Of a stretch of 13,041 bases of DNA, positions 1 to 7,498 are shown piece by piece. The notes below the pieces were generated by a model. That model worked only from the letters and a program-made list of their open reading frames with translations, ran no database searches and was not told the DNA's origin. Made by a program: the position numbers and the translations under genes. The stretch is from Podaxis mareebaensis. Taxonomy: Eukaryota > Basidiomycota > Agaricomycetes > Agaricales > Agaricaceae. Each line of letters opens with the position of its first letter. Within the stretch, counting starts at the first letter, position 1. The stretch lies in NCBI GenBank assembly GCA_018524725.1, contig JAEUWP010000437.1, positions 1-13,041 on the forward strand. The letters run 5' to 3'.

Positions 1-378
1 CAGAACCCACCCGAACCAGCACCAGCTGTGCTTTCCTCAAAAGCTCGAGGAAAGCAAAGGGCTGTAGACATAGAGCTTGAGGACAATCAATATGTCCAAG
101 AGCTGATGAACCGACTCAATGAGGCAGGTCTACCCATAGACCTGATATCTGAGCTGAGCACCAGCTCAAAACACGCTGGCTGCAACACCATTATCGAGGA
201 GCTCTTAACAAAGCTCCGCAGTTTACAAGACCGTTTCGTCATGCTTGAAGGACGAAACAGCCTATTGCAGAGGCAGGTCTCAAACCTGCAATGACAGTTG
301 AATGAGAAGTCGGACCAAGAAGAAGAACGGCCCACAAAACGGCACGTGATGTCTCAATCGACGACGTCGTCTCAACAG

Positions 379-663
379 GGGGTGCTGAGCACCCCACAAG
401 ACTCCACCACCTCAGCACCACGCATGGGCAGTGAGGTAAAACCTTTACCTCGCCAATGCCGCCAACCCTCACCACCACCCGCTATGTCATCATCGCGTCG
501 GCCACCACCACCTCCGGCTGACATCACCCTACCCTATATCAAGGAAGTACCATCTGGGGACATCAATGTCCCCATGCACGAACCCTTGACAAGCACAACC
601 TCGAGGTCAACGAAACCGACCTCGAGCAGTATTGTACCATCAGAGTCCCTCTTTGAGGGACTC
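379..663. repeat. Cluster of five perfect short hairpins inside the element A ORF
   Basis: Five perfect inverted repeats lie within 285 bp: 379-395 (8-bp arms, 1-nt loop), 433-451 (8, loop 3), 556-573 (8, loop 2), 600-626 (CTCGAGGTC/GACCTCGAG, 9, loop 9) and 642-664 (AGAGTCCCTC/GAGGGACTCT, 10, loop 3). They fall in the Ser/Pro-rich linker, where protein constraint should be weak. This is far more than chance would give. Confidence 0.85.
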
Positions 664-1130
664 TCCTTTGGCCAACCTATCCTGGTACGCCCACCAGGAA
701 ATCTCCTACCAGAACCCGTAATCTGCCTCCACCACGAGTTCGTCCAATACAGTCCAGACGACCCAGAGGAACAGCTTTCGGGACTGGAATACTCAAGCGA
801 TGAAGATGATGATTCATCAAGGAATCATCGCAAGAAAAACAAGAAAAACCAAAAGGCACAATTGTCTGGAGATGACAATTGCACTGGCATCTCTGACCTC
901 ATCAGACGAGGAGGCAGGATTCCTGACCTCTGGGGACTTTGGGGTACCAAGCTGGGTATCAGAGAATGCGACAACTCCATGCGAGGAATGTTGTCACACG
1001 ACGTATATTATTGCCAGCAAATAAACACAGTATTCACAGGCACAAATGCCTGACTTGTCACCAACGCCGAACTCCAAGGCAGGGAGTTCGTGCACAGCAA
1101 CAAGAAGGGCACAGTGCACCACATCGCAGG

Positions 1131-1153
1131 TCGGGGTCTACCGACGACCCCGA
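1131..1153. repeat. Perfect hairpin, 8-bp arms
   Basis: TCGGGGTC pairs with GACCCCGA across a 7-nt loop, inside the X coding region of element A. Confidence 0.8.
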
Positions 1154-1467
1154 GACAAGTCATACGACTATGGCGGTTTATGAATAACCACCATGTCAAC
1201 ATCCACAGCAGATTCGAGGCATACTTCCTACTCCGAGAACTGCACAACATCGCAACCTCAACCATGCCAGAGCATCACGATGATGCTATGGACTTCATAT
1301 TGAACCTCGAGGGGTACGACCCCAACTTCCTGGCGCCTGGGATGCAACGGGAATATATGACCAGGCTCGAGCCCATTCCATGTGCTGTGCAAGATCACAG
1401 CGCTAGGAACGTTCTCAAACAGAATGAGGGTAAAGGCCTCCCGATGCCGACTGGCCCTCAGCTTTTT

Positions 1468-1492
1468 GATATTGACCTCTTAGGTCAATATC
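1468..1492. repeat. Perfect hairpin, 11-bp arms, conserved in the relative at 9594-9618
   Basis: GATATTGACCT pairs with AGGTCAATATC across a 3-nt loop. It encodes part of the conserved IDxLGQYLL motif. The homologous position in the other element keeps the fold, with a T-A to A-T exchange at the loop-closing pair. Confidence 0.9.
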
Positions 1493-2039
1493 TCCTCATC
1501 CACAGAAATCCCAATACCTGCAATGCCTACAATGGCATTGCATTCAAATGGTGAAGACTTGTCCACTGCTGTTGTGTCTTTGGTTATGGCTTGGGTCGAG
1601 CATTGAGCCCATCCGACAAGAGCGCCTCACAGAAATTCATGAGGCTATTTGCCATCCTTGTCGCGACTCCGAACTTATACCAGGAATTCATTGCCGGATA
1701 TAACAGTCACGTTCCACAAGAATGTGCCTACTCCTCACAAAACAGGCCCATATTTTCAATATGGCCCCTAGACATGACCTCCTATGCCGCACATAACTTG
1801 AGCCTCGACGACGTGGCTCATGCCCTTATTCGTAATGGTATACCCACTTCTTGGGTAGACCATGCTTATCTCTTCGGGTTGTGGTGGTTGAACCACACCT
1901 ATTGTGGTGACCAACTTCACCATGACCTGTATGATGAACACAACAACCGCTGGGTGGAATACCTCGACCGGTATCACGAACCACTGGCAATTCTGGAGTG
2001 GGATGGGTGGAGACATCCCACTGACGACGACCTCAATCG

Positions 2040-2064
2040 ATTCTTGTACTTTGAGTACAAGAAT
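2040..2064. repeat. Perfect hairpin, 11-bp arms, 3-nt loop
   Basis: ATTCTTGTACT pairs with AGTACAAGAAT within the coding sequence for the LYFEY motif of the X domain. Confidence 0.9.
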
Positions 2065-2499
2065 ACCCGACAAGAAAAAGGGGAGTATTTTGTTCCCCAT
2101 GGATGGTTACCAGCAGGGGCATCGCCCTTCTTCTGGCTCCTCCAGAACTGCGACTACCCTCAGTGCCTGCTGGAGCCACCCCCCTCACAACTGTGGTTGA
2201 CTCACCCTCTCGCACTAACTTTCAACGAGTCAGCACCCACAGTTTCCTATGAAACAGCTACTGAAACAGACGCTCAAATGATAGAGGCCAACACCTCTGT
2301 ATCTGTGTCCGACGTCACTGAACATCACCCGTCAGACACAACTATGACCGAGGCCACCACCTCTGCCCTTGCGTCTGACCACCCACCCATCACTGTTCTG
2401 GCTGAGGCCAACACCTCCACCTCCTCCTCTCAAGACATCATCGGCAAATCCTCATTGATTGCCTCTTCCCACTCGCGTTCATCCTCGTCACCCTCGTGA

Positions 2500-2660
2500 T
2501 CGAGTCGACTCAAACCCTGCTTCCCCTACGAGGTGATCCATCACCTCGTTTAAACCTCACTATCGATTGGGCACTATACGTGTCCCTGTCTCCTGCTCAT
2601 CACCACAAGTAACCTCATTACTTGTGCATTGAAATTCTTGACCATACTTTACAGTCTCAA
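2500..2660 (+). other. 3' untranslated region of element A with two strong hairpins
   Basis: Between the ORF and the polypurine tract lie two perfect hairpins: 2528-2549 (ACGAGGTGAT/ATCACCTCGT, loop 2) and 2604-2626 (CACAAGTAA/TTACTTGTG, loop 5). The complete element also has hairpins ahead of its polypurine tract. A role in RNA stability or packaging is possible but is only inference. Confidence 0.6.
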
Positions 2661-2669
2661 CGGGGGGTG
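2661..2669 (+). promoter_or_regulatory. Polypurine tract of element A
   Basis: CGGGGGGTG directly precedes the LTR start at 2670. This is where second-strand synthesis of an LTR element is primed. The complete element has a matching G-run followed by TG at 10884-10895. Confidence 0.7.
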
Positions 2670-2934
2670 TGTAAGGGTTAAGCCCTTACTACCGTGGCCA
2701 TCTCCTTTCTTGTTAACCAATATTGTAGTAATTAATTGTTTAATTCTCGCTGTGTACTTAACCCTGATGGATTACTTAATCCATCAGGAAAATATCCCTT
2801 ATATTCTCGTTGTCAGCTGTCGTCATGACAGCAGACCTTATACATACACTTTGTACATCCCAATACATCGGGTTTATTGTACATCGGTGTGAACTTAAGG
2901 TCTAAAGCTCCCAGTAAGCCTCAGTAGGCTTACA
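2670..2934 (+). repeat. 3' LTR of element A (265 bp)
   Basis: It starts TGTAAGGG after the polypurine tract and ends TTACA, giving the usual TG...CA ends. The first bases form a hairpin (GTAAGGG/CCCTTAC), as in the LTRs at 5172 and 10896. It also contains a 12-bp perfect hairpin (2763-2788) and an 8-bp hairpin at its 3' end (2914-2933). The right boundary is inferred from the resemblance of its last bases to the ends of the complete element (CTTTACA), because the partner LTR is outside the window. Confidence 0.7.
2763..2788. repeat. Perfect hairpin, 12-bp arms, 2-nt loop, inside the element A LTR
   Basis: CCTGATGGATTA pairs with TAATCCATCAGG. It is the longest perfect inverted repeat found in the window. 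It could act as an RNA stem near the 3' end of transcripts, but rho-independent termination does not apply to a nuclear gene. Confidence 0.9.
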
Positions 2935-3029
2935 TTAAGAGAGAAACTCACCAGGCTTAAAGGCAGCCTCCTTACCTTTATCCTTGCCCTTAACTTGCTG
3001 GTCTCCTCATGAGACTTTGAGCTGGCATC

Positions 3030-3935
3030 TTATGCAGTATAAGACTTCATAACCTTTGCAGGATATGAAGATGATGTGCTGTAAGCACACTTTTTAGGAT
3101 GAGGGGAGGAAGATGTTATTGGAGTCATGAAGGACTCATAAGTACCCCCTGACAGCATTTCTTCAACTCAGGGCTCACTGATCTTGGGAGTCTGGAGTCT
3201 CTTGCACTTCTTCCTGGGCTTGGGAGCTAATAGTAGAGAACAATCAGTAGAGGGTCTTAGAAATCAGAAATCAGATCACTTACTTTGTGGGGTAGCTGGC
3301 CTGTTAAAAGGCTCTGCTTGTAAAGTAGCAGGTTTAGGATTGACAAGGAGGCCCTGTAAATAATAGTCAGAATAATATTTAATATAGAGAAGTCTAGTAG
3401 GAAAACAGTTCTTACCAAACAACTCTAATGAGTAGGCAAGCCACTTACATGCTCTAACTGTAGCCTGCATAGCTGCAGGGAGGGAAGTTGTCCTAACAAG
3501 ACATAAAAGTTAGTATGTGAGGTCAAGGAGGGGCTCAAATACTTACCTTGAGCCTATAGATGGGCTTTCACCTCATGCCACTTGCAAGTATCTTCCTTGT
3601 GAGCCTAACAAGCCTGTTCCTGATATTAAAAAGCTCAGCATTTCTCTTCTTCCTTTTTCTTCCTTTCTTCCTCTTCTCTGGCTTGATATTCAGACTCCTT
3701 GTAAGCCAAATATTTAGCCTTAGCCTTCTTCCTCTCCTCCTCTTCTACTCTAGCCCATTACTTGGCTTTCTTCTTTGCCTACTTCTCCTCCTTCCACTAT
3801 TTCTTCTCTTCTGTTTCCCTTGTGAGATGTTTTTTTCTTAGCCTTTTCCTCAACTTTCTTCTTTGCAAGAAAGACTTCCAGGTCTTTGGATGATAGTGTC
3901 TTCAGTGCATCAGTGGTAGGTAATGGGGGAGGCAT
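3030..3935 (-). pseudogene. Relic of a four-exon gene of unknown function, Lys/Glu-rich N-terminus
   Basis: Minus-strand model: exon 1 3935-3547, exon 2 3492-3416, exon 3 3353-3284, exon 4 3226-3030 or beyond. The introns (54, 62 and 57 bp) have GTAAGT, GTAAGA and GTAAGT donors, branch-like ACTAAC, CTGAC and CTGAT, and TTAG, ACAG and TTAG acceptors. Their phases agree once a 1-nt insertion in the A7 run (T7 at 3830-3836 on the + strand) is allowed. The product starts MPPPLPTTDALK, then has a Lys/Glu-rich, probably coiled-coil segment, a Cys/Trp/His-containing segment, and a Pro/Lys- then Ser-rich tail. In frame it carries TAG at 3797, 3779, 3605, 3554 and 3425, TAA at 3758, 3626 and 3030, and TGA at 3635 and 3168. 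Gln or Arg would fit at each. Family not recognised. It probably ran further in the 3' direction toward the element A LTR; further donor-like GT sites lie near 2950-2980. Confidence 0.6.
3493..3546 (-). other. Intron 1 of the minus-strand gene relic
   Basis: 54 bp on the minus strand: GTAAGT donor, TACTAAC-type branch site about 18 nt before the TTAG acceptor. This is the strongest single piece of evidence that the surrounding exons come from a real gene. Confidence 0.7.
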
Positions 3936-5166
3936 AGTAGTGTGAGATTGTGGAAAATTCAGCAGAGTAGTAAGGAGTTGACTAGCATCAATTCCTCTAT
4001 TTAACAGAAAACAGACATCTGCAGTTTTGGATGAAAGCCACACCAGAAATTAATTAGAATTAAAGTTCTAGTTAATACAGAATACAGAAGACACAAGCAG
4101 GGTTATCCTAGAAACAGGGTAACAACTTGTCATGTTGATGCAAGTTCCCCATTTCTGCAGTGAACTCAATTTTCACAGAAGTTCCAGAAATAAGTTATGA
4201 AACTACAATTGAAATCAGTAGCTACATGTCATAGATTTTGCAAAGCTGATATATAGCATTCAGGGACTGAATGCTCAGGATTTGTGAGAAATCTAAAATT
4301 AGACAGAAGAAGCACTCAAGCTTCACAGAAGCCTTAAGTCTTCTCCAGACAAACCTCCATCCAAGCTTTCTGTAGTGACTGTTTCAGAGAACAATGGAGA
4401 TTCCCAGGGTGATGGGTTATCAGAATTGGAAATTCAAGCTAAAAAATCTCTCAGCAGAATAGAATATGGAATATCTGAGTCTCAGTACAGAGGAACTGAA
4501 TCTGACTGAAATTCCATAAGCAGAATACAATATAGTGTTAACTAATGTCACTGAAATGCCTGCAAATATTCTCATAATGAGATGAGTGTATTGAGCCCTT
4601 GGCAAAATTAGTATGTGCTCTTGATGCAAGGATTTAGCTCACAAGAGTTGTAGTTAGATCAAAGTTAGGATTCCAGTAGACATAAGATACTATTGACAGT
4701 AGTCCACCACAAGGATGACTGAGGACAGTCATTTATAATGGAAGGGAGATGTTATGGCTGAAATATTTTTAGTTATGAAAGCAGTAACTGGGTTATAATA
4801 TAATCAAGTTTTATGGGCTAGAATAATAGACTATGAACCCACACTAGAAGTGACCTCAGCACCTCATGAGGATCTATCCAGTAGTATAGTCTAGGCACCT
4901 AGATCAGAAAAAGTGTACCAACTAAAAGCATCCATATGCTGTTAATTCAGTACTATTACTGAACTCAGGATTATATTACTGAAGAATATTCATCAATCAC
5001 CTCCTTATGAGGATCCTTTTTCATATAAGTAACACTAAGGGTTATTTCATTCAGTAGTATACTTAGCTGCCACTAAGGACCCAGAGGCCTAGATCAGCTA
5101 TGACCTCAGAAGACTAAGTCTGAGTTAGAAGAGAGATCACCTAACTAGGGGATCAACACATCATCT
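3936..5166. other. AT-rich stretch with no gene recognised
   Basis: No convincing coding frame is seen. The part next to 3936 may be promoter or 5' leader of the minus-strand relic. Perfect hairpins occur here too, for example 4255-4275 (9-bp arms, loop GGA) and ATGACTG/CAGTCAT near 4716. A purine run GGAAGGGAGA (4740-4749) followed by TGTTATGG resembles a polypurine tract and LTR start, but no matching LTR end was found. Confidence 0.5.
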
Positions 5167-5171
5167 CAGTA
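5167..5171. repeat. Target-site duplication, left copy
   Basis: CAGTA directly before the 5' LTR. It is repeated exactly at 11137-11141, directly after the 3' LTR. A 5-bp duplication is typical for LTR retrotransposon integrase. Confidence 0.95.
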
Positions 5172-5412
5172 TGTAAGGGTGTGCCCTTACACTTAATTCA
5201 AAAATCAATTAACCCATGTCACTGTGTTATATTTTGCTACCATCCTTGTTTACCCATCACTCCATCACATGTTTGTATTTACTGTATATAAGGGCACTTC
5301 AGTTGTTGGGGACAACTGACCTTTGCTTGTGCCATGTAGTCTCCCAATATATGGGTTTGAACTATTTGGCATGAGTGTGAGGTCTTCTAACCATAAAGCA
5401 TAAAGCTTTACA
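5172..5412 (+). repeat. 5' LTR of element B
   Basis: 241 bp, TGTAAGGG...CTTTACA. An 8-bp terminal hairpin (5172-5179 with 5184-5191, loop TGTG) opens it. A TATA-like box lies at 5285. It differs from the 3' LTR at 5307, 5308, 5317, 5335, 5352 and 5353, all in dinucleotides that read as decayed CpG. This copy contains no CpG. Confidence 0.97.
5285..5292 (+). promoter_or_regulatory. TATA-like box in the 5' LTR
   Basis: TATATAAG, 113 bp from the LTR start, is followed by a region that could hold the transcript start. It is the likely RNA polymerase II promoter of the element. No experimental start is known. Confidence 0.55.
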
Positions 5413-5480
5413 TTTTTTTTAGTTCACCGAGTGGACTAATGCATGAGCAAAACACCCTATAATACTTAACCACTGTGTAC
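5413..5480 (+). other. Leader between the 5' LTR and the first ATG; primer-binding site not clear
   Basis: Directly after the LTR there is a T8 run (5413-5420) rather than the usual TGG that pairs with a tRNA 3' CCA. The nearest TGG-starting candidate is TGGACTAATGC at 5432, 19 nt away, which is farther than usual. Half-tRNA or self-priming cannot be judged by eye. Confidence 0.4.
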
Positions 5481-6077
5481 ATGTGGCAACCAAGAATGAC
5501 AATGCCCAACAAGCTTCAATGTGATAACATGTCGGATTCACTGCCTAGTGGCAGTAACCACACTGACAATAATGGAGGAAAGGGAAATTATCCCCACTCC
5601 AGACTATTTAAATTAGAACCCATCGACAATAGTCAACACAATGCAGAGAATCTGACTACAGGATCTAATACTGCAGCCAGAAGCAATTCACATACTCTGC
5701 CACCAATAGAAGAGGAGAGCAAGCAACTGTCATCGCTCGACAGGGCACCATCGCCTGAATTTAACACTGCAATATTGAGTGAATTATATACACTCGAAGA
5801 AAGAATTTCCCTCATTTTTAACGTGAATCATGTCAAAAGCCCTGTAAGAAGGGCAGAACTATGATTCCATACAGAAGAATATACCATCGAGCTGTTTAAG
5901 AGCTTGACAGATATACCAATAGACCCTACATCAGAGATGTATAAGAATCTCCTATGTAAAACAATTAAATGACTTGCTTCACTGTATAATGCAGCAAAGC
6001 AACATAAAGGGGAATGACCCAAAACCCCCATGAATGAAATCTATCAAGCCATGCCTATGGCTCAATCAAGAAAAAAA
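5481..6077 (+). pseudogene. Element B N-terminal ORF segment, interrupted
   Basis: From the ATG at 5481 (MWQPRMTMPNK...) the frame is open to a TGA at 5862, then continues past TGA at 5970 and 6015 up to an A7 run at 6071-6077, where the longer Gag frame takes over by a -1 step. The protein is Ser/Asn-rich and polar, with a possible helical segment around LSELYTLEERISL. I recognise no domain. It probably forms the N-terminal part of the Gag precursor. The stops have the form expected from CGA to TGA change. The ATG at 5481 was chosen as the first in the frame after the stop near 5457. Confidence 0.5.
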
Positions 6078-6104
6078 TGGATAACACAGGTGATGAGCAC
6101 CTGT
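6071..6104 (+). promoter_or_regulatory. Candidate -1 ribosomal frameshift site: A_AAA_AAA heptamer plus stem
   Basis: A seven-A run lies in the X_XXY_YYZ phase of the upstream frame. A -1 slip gives exactly the frame of the Gag ORF starting ATGGAT at 6077. Eight bases downstream comes a perfect stem (ACAGGTG/CACCTGT, 6086-6104, loop 5). The same signs could come from a one-base indel in a homopolymer, and hairpins are dense in this DNA, so this is only a candidate. Confidence 0.35.
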
Positions 6105-7101
6105 ACAACCCTCTTTCATGGGTAGAATCACCATCTGATGCTGACCCTACAGTGGCACTTGGTGGCACCCTTGACAAAGGAAAAACACTGATCAGAGGAA
6201 CATCATCCTCTGTGGAACCAACCCCTTCAGAGTTGAGTATCACAACATACTTGACCCAACAAGCCTTAGACAAGCTGTTTGCCCCTCGAAAGATTGGTGA
6301 AAATGATGATGAATACTCTCGTCATCTAGAAAGCCAAACACAAGTGCTGACTGCCCTCAATAGGGCAATCCCCAATGCCTCTATCGCTCAACCAAGACCT
6401 ATACAGAGTTCAGAAAAGCACTCTGTTAAAATTGATCTTAACCCGAGTGGAGGCGAGAGAGAAAAGCAGTTTGAAACTGGGTCATCCAAGCCCAGTATAG
6501 AATGCATGGAATACTGGAGTGATCAAGTGGCACTCCAGCAGATGTGGAATGAAGATATTCAACTATATGGAAGGTCGAAAATACCAGACCAAGGCATCCA
6601 GTTCATAGGAACAACCCCTGTAGACAGGGATGTCTTGGATGATAATGACCTAAGGTGAGGAGCCTTGCATCCTCGACAATTGTCATTACCACCACCTGCA
6701 GCTCATGCAGCCACACTAAGAGGAGCAGCCCCAGCCACTCCTCCAGTATATTCCCCAGCAGTACCATGACCACCAACCAGTCATGGATGTCATCAAGAGG
6801 AAGGATCTGACAAAGGGGAGGAATTATACCAACCCCCTGAAAGACCAAGACAAGGATATTCCCTCATTCAAGATGTACCACCAACCTTTGGGTCCCCAGG
6901 CATTGCGAACACCATTCACAACCACACATGACTAATGCATGATCAATTGAGTACAACTATCTGAGAGTACCTCTCACAACCTTTCGAATTCCCAGAGGGG
7001 TACAGGCCCGGAAACAGGAAACCCCCCACCGAGAAAGGCCTGGAGCCTTACAGTGGAAGTCCAAGGTTTAGTGACCTTGAAAACTTCATATCCACACTCT
7101 G

Positions 7102-7128
7102 CCTAGACCTTGCATTAAAAGGTCTAGG
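7102..7128. repeat. Perfect hairpin, 10-bp arms, in the Gag coding sequence
   Basis: CCTAGACCTT pairs with AAGGTCTAGG across a 7-nt loop. Confidence 0.9.
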
Positions 7129-7466
7129 TGGAATGGATCATGCAAGGGACAGGCTGTGCCTGTATACCCTACCTTACCACCCAGCTGGAGAGGCCAAATG
7201 AATGATCATTCAGCACATTATAAATGTTAATCAAACCAAGTTCAATTGGACTTTTGAGGAAGTGATCCTCGCTCTGTATGATCGCTTCATGCTACCTACA
7301 TCCATGCACAAAGCGAGAGAAGGACTCAAATGAGTCCATTATAACCCTTGCATTGGAGTACAAGGATACTATGACTCCATCATGGACAATGCACAGTGCA
7401 TGACTGTGCACCCTGATGATTACACCCTCATTGAGTTATTCCTGGAAGGAATACCTGAGGACATGA

Positions 7467-7498
7467 GGACAGACCTGCTGTTTCATCGAGGTCTGTCC
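7467..7498. repeat. Perfect hairpin, 10-bp arms, in the Gag coding sequence
   Basis: GGACAGACCT pairs with AGGTCTGTCC across a 12-nt loop, covering the codons for the RTDLL region. Confidence 0.85.

Larger units (their letters stand above)
1..2499 (+). pseudogene. Element A ORF: coiled coil, Pro-rich linker and conserved X domain, interrupted by TGA codons
   Basis: One frame is open from the left edge to 2499 except for TGA at 292, 1051 and 1552. If the TGA at 2497 is also read through, it ends at TAA 2551. No TAA or TAG occurs inside. Order: basic start (SSKARGKQRA), a heptad-like coiled coil (about codons 25-115), a Ser/Pro-rich linker with a poly-Pro run, an acidic patch (SSDEDDDSS) followed by a basic KKNKKNQK stretch that could be a nuclear signal, then the X domain from WGLWG (about 932) to about 2200, and a Ser/Thr-rich tail. 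X shares NTVF, GREF/GQEF, IDxLGQYLL, FGYGL and HAYLFG with the ORF at 8763-10544. At 1552 the relative has Arg, which supports CGA to TGA decay. Function is unknown and I recognise no named family. The start codon lies outside the window. Confidence 0.75.
1..2934 (+). mobile_element. 3' part of an LTR retroelement (element A), 5' end outside the window
   Basis: The stretch has the order expected at the 3' end of an LTR element: long ORF, short untranslated region, G-rich polypurine tract (2661-2669), then an LTR starting TGTAAGGG and ending TTACA. The same order, the same LTR start and a homologous C-terminal protein occur in the complete element at 5172-11136, so the two are relatives. Their LTRs match only at the ends, so they are different subfamilies. 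No Gag, protease, reverse transcriptase or integrase is visible here; those parts, if present, lie left of the window. The 5 bases after the LTR (TTAAG, 2935-2939) would be the target-site duplication, which cannot be checked here. Confidence 0.8.

Noticed and set aside
379..2626. The spaced hairpins as a CRISPR-like or tandem repeat array
   Set aside because: The arms differ in sequence from hairpin to hairpin and spacing is irregular, so there is no shared repeat unit.
3100..3115. Purine run followed by TGTTATTGG as a second polypurine tract and LTR start
   Set aside because: It lies inside exon 4 of the minus-strand relic, where it encodes a Thr/Ser/Pro segment in a continuous frame.
3560..3841. 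Plus-strand ORF rich in Leu, Phe and Ser that looks like membrane segments
   Set aside because: It is the complement of the Lys/Glu-rich exon of the minus-strand relic; the CTT/TTC-rich strand gives Leu/Phe runs by composition. The introns with good signals are on the minus strand.
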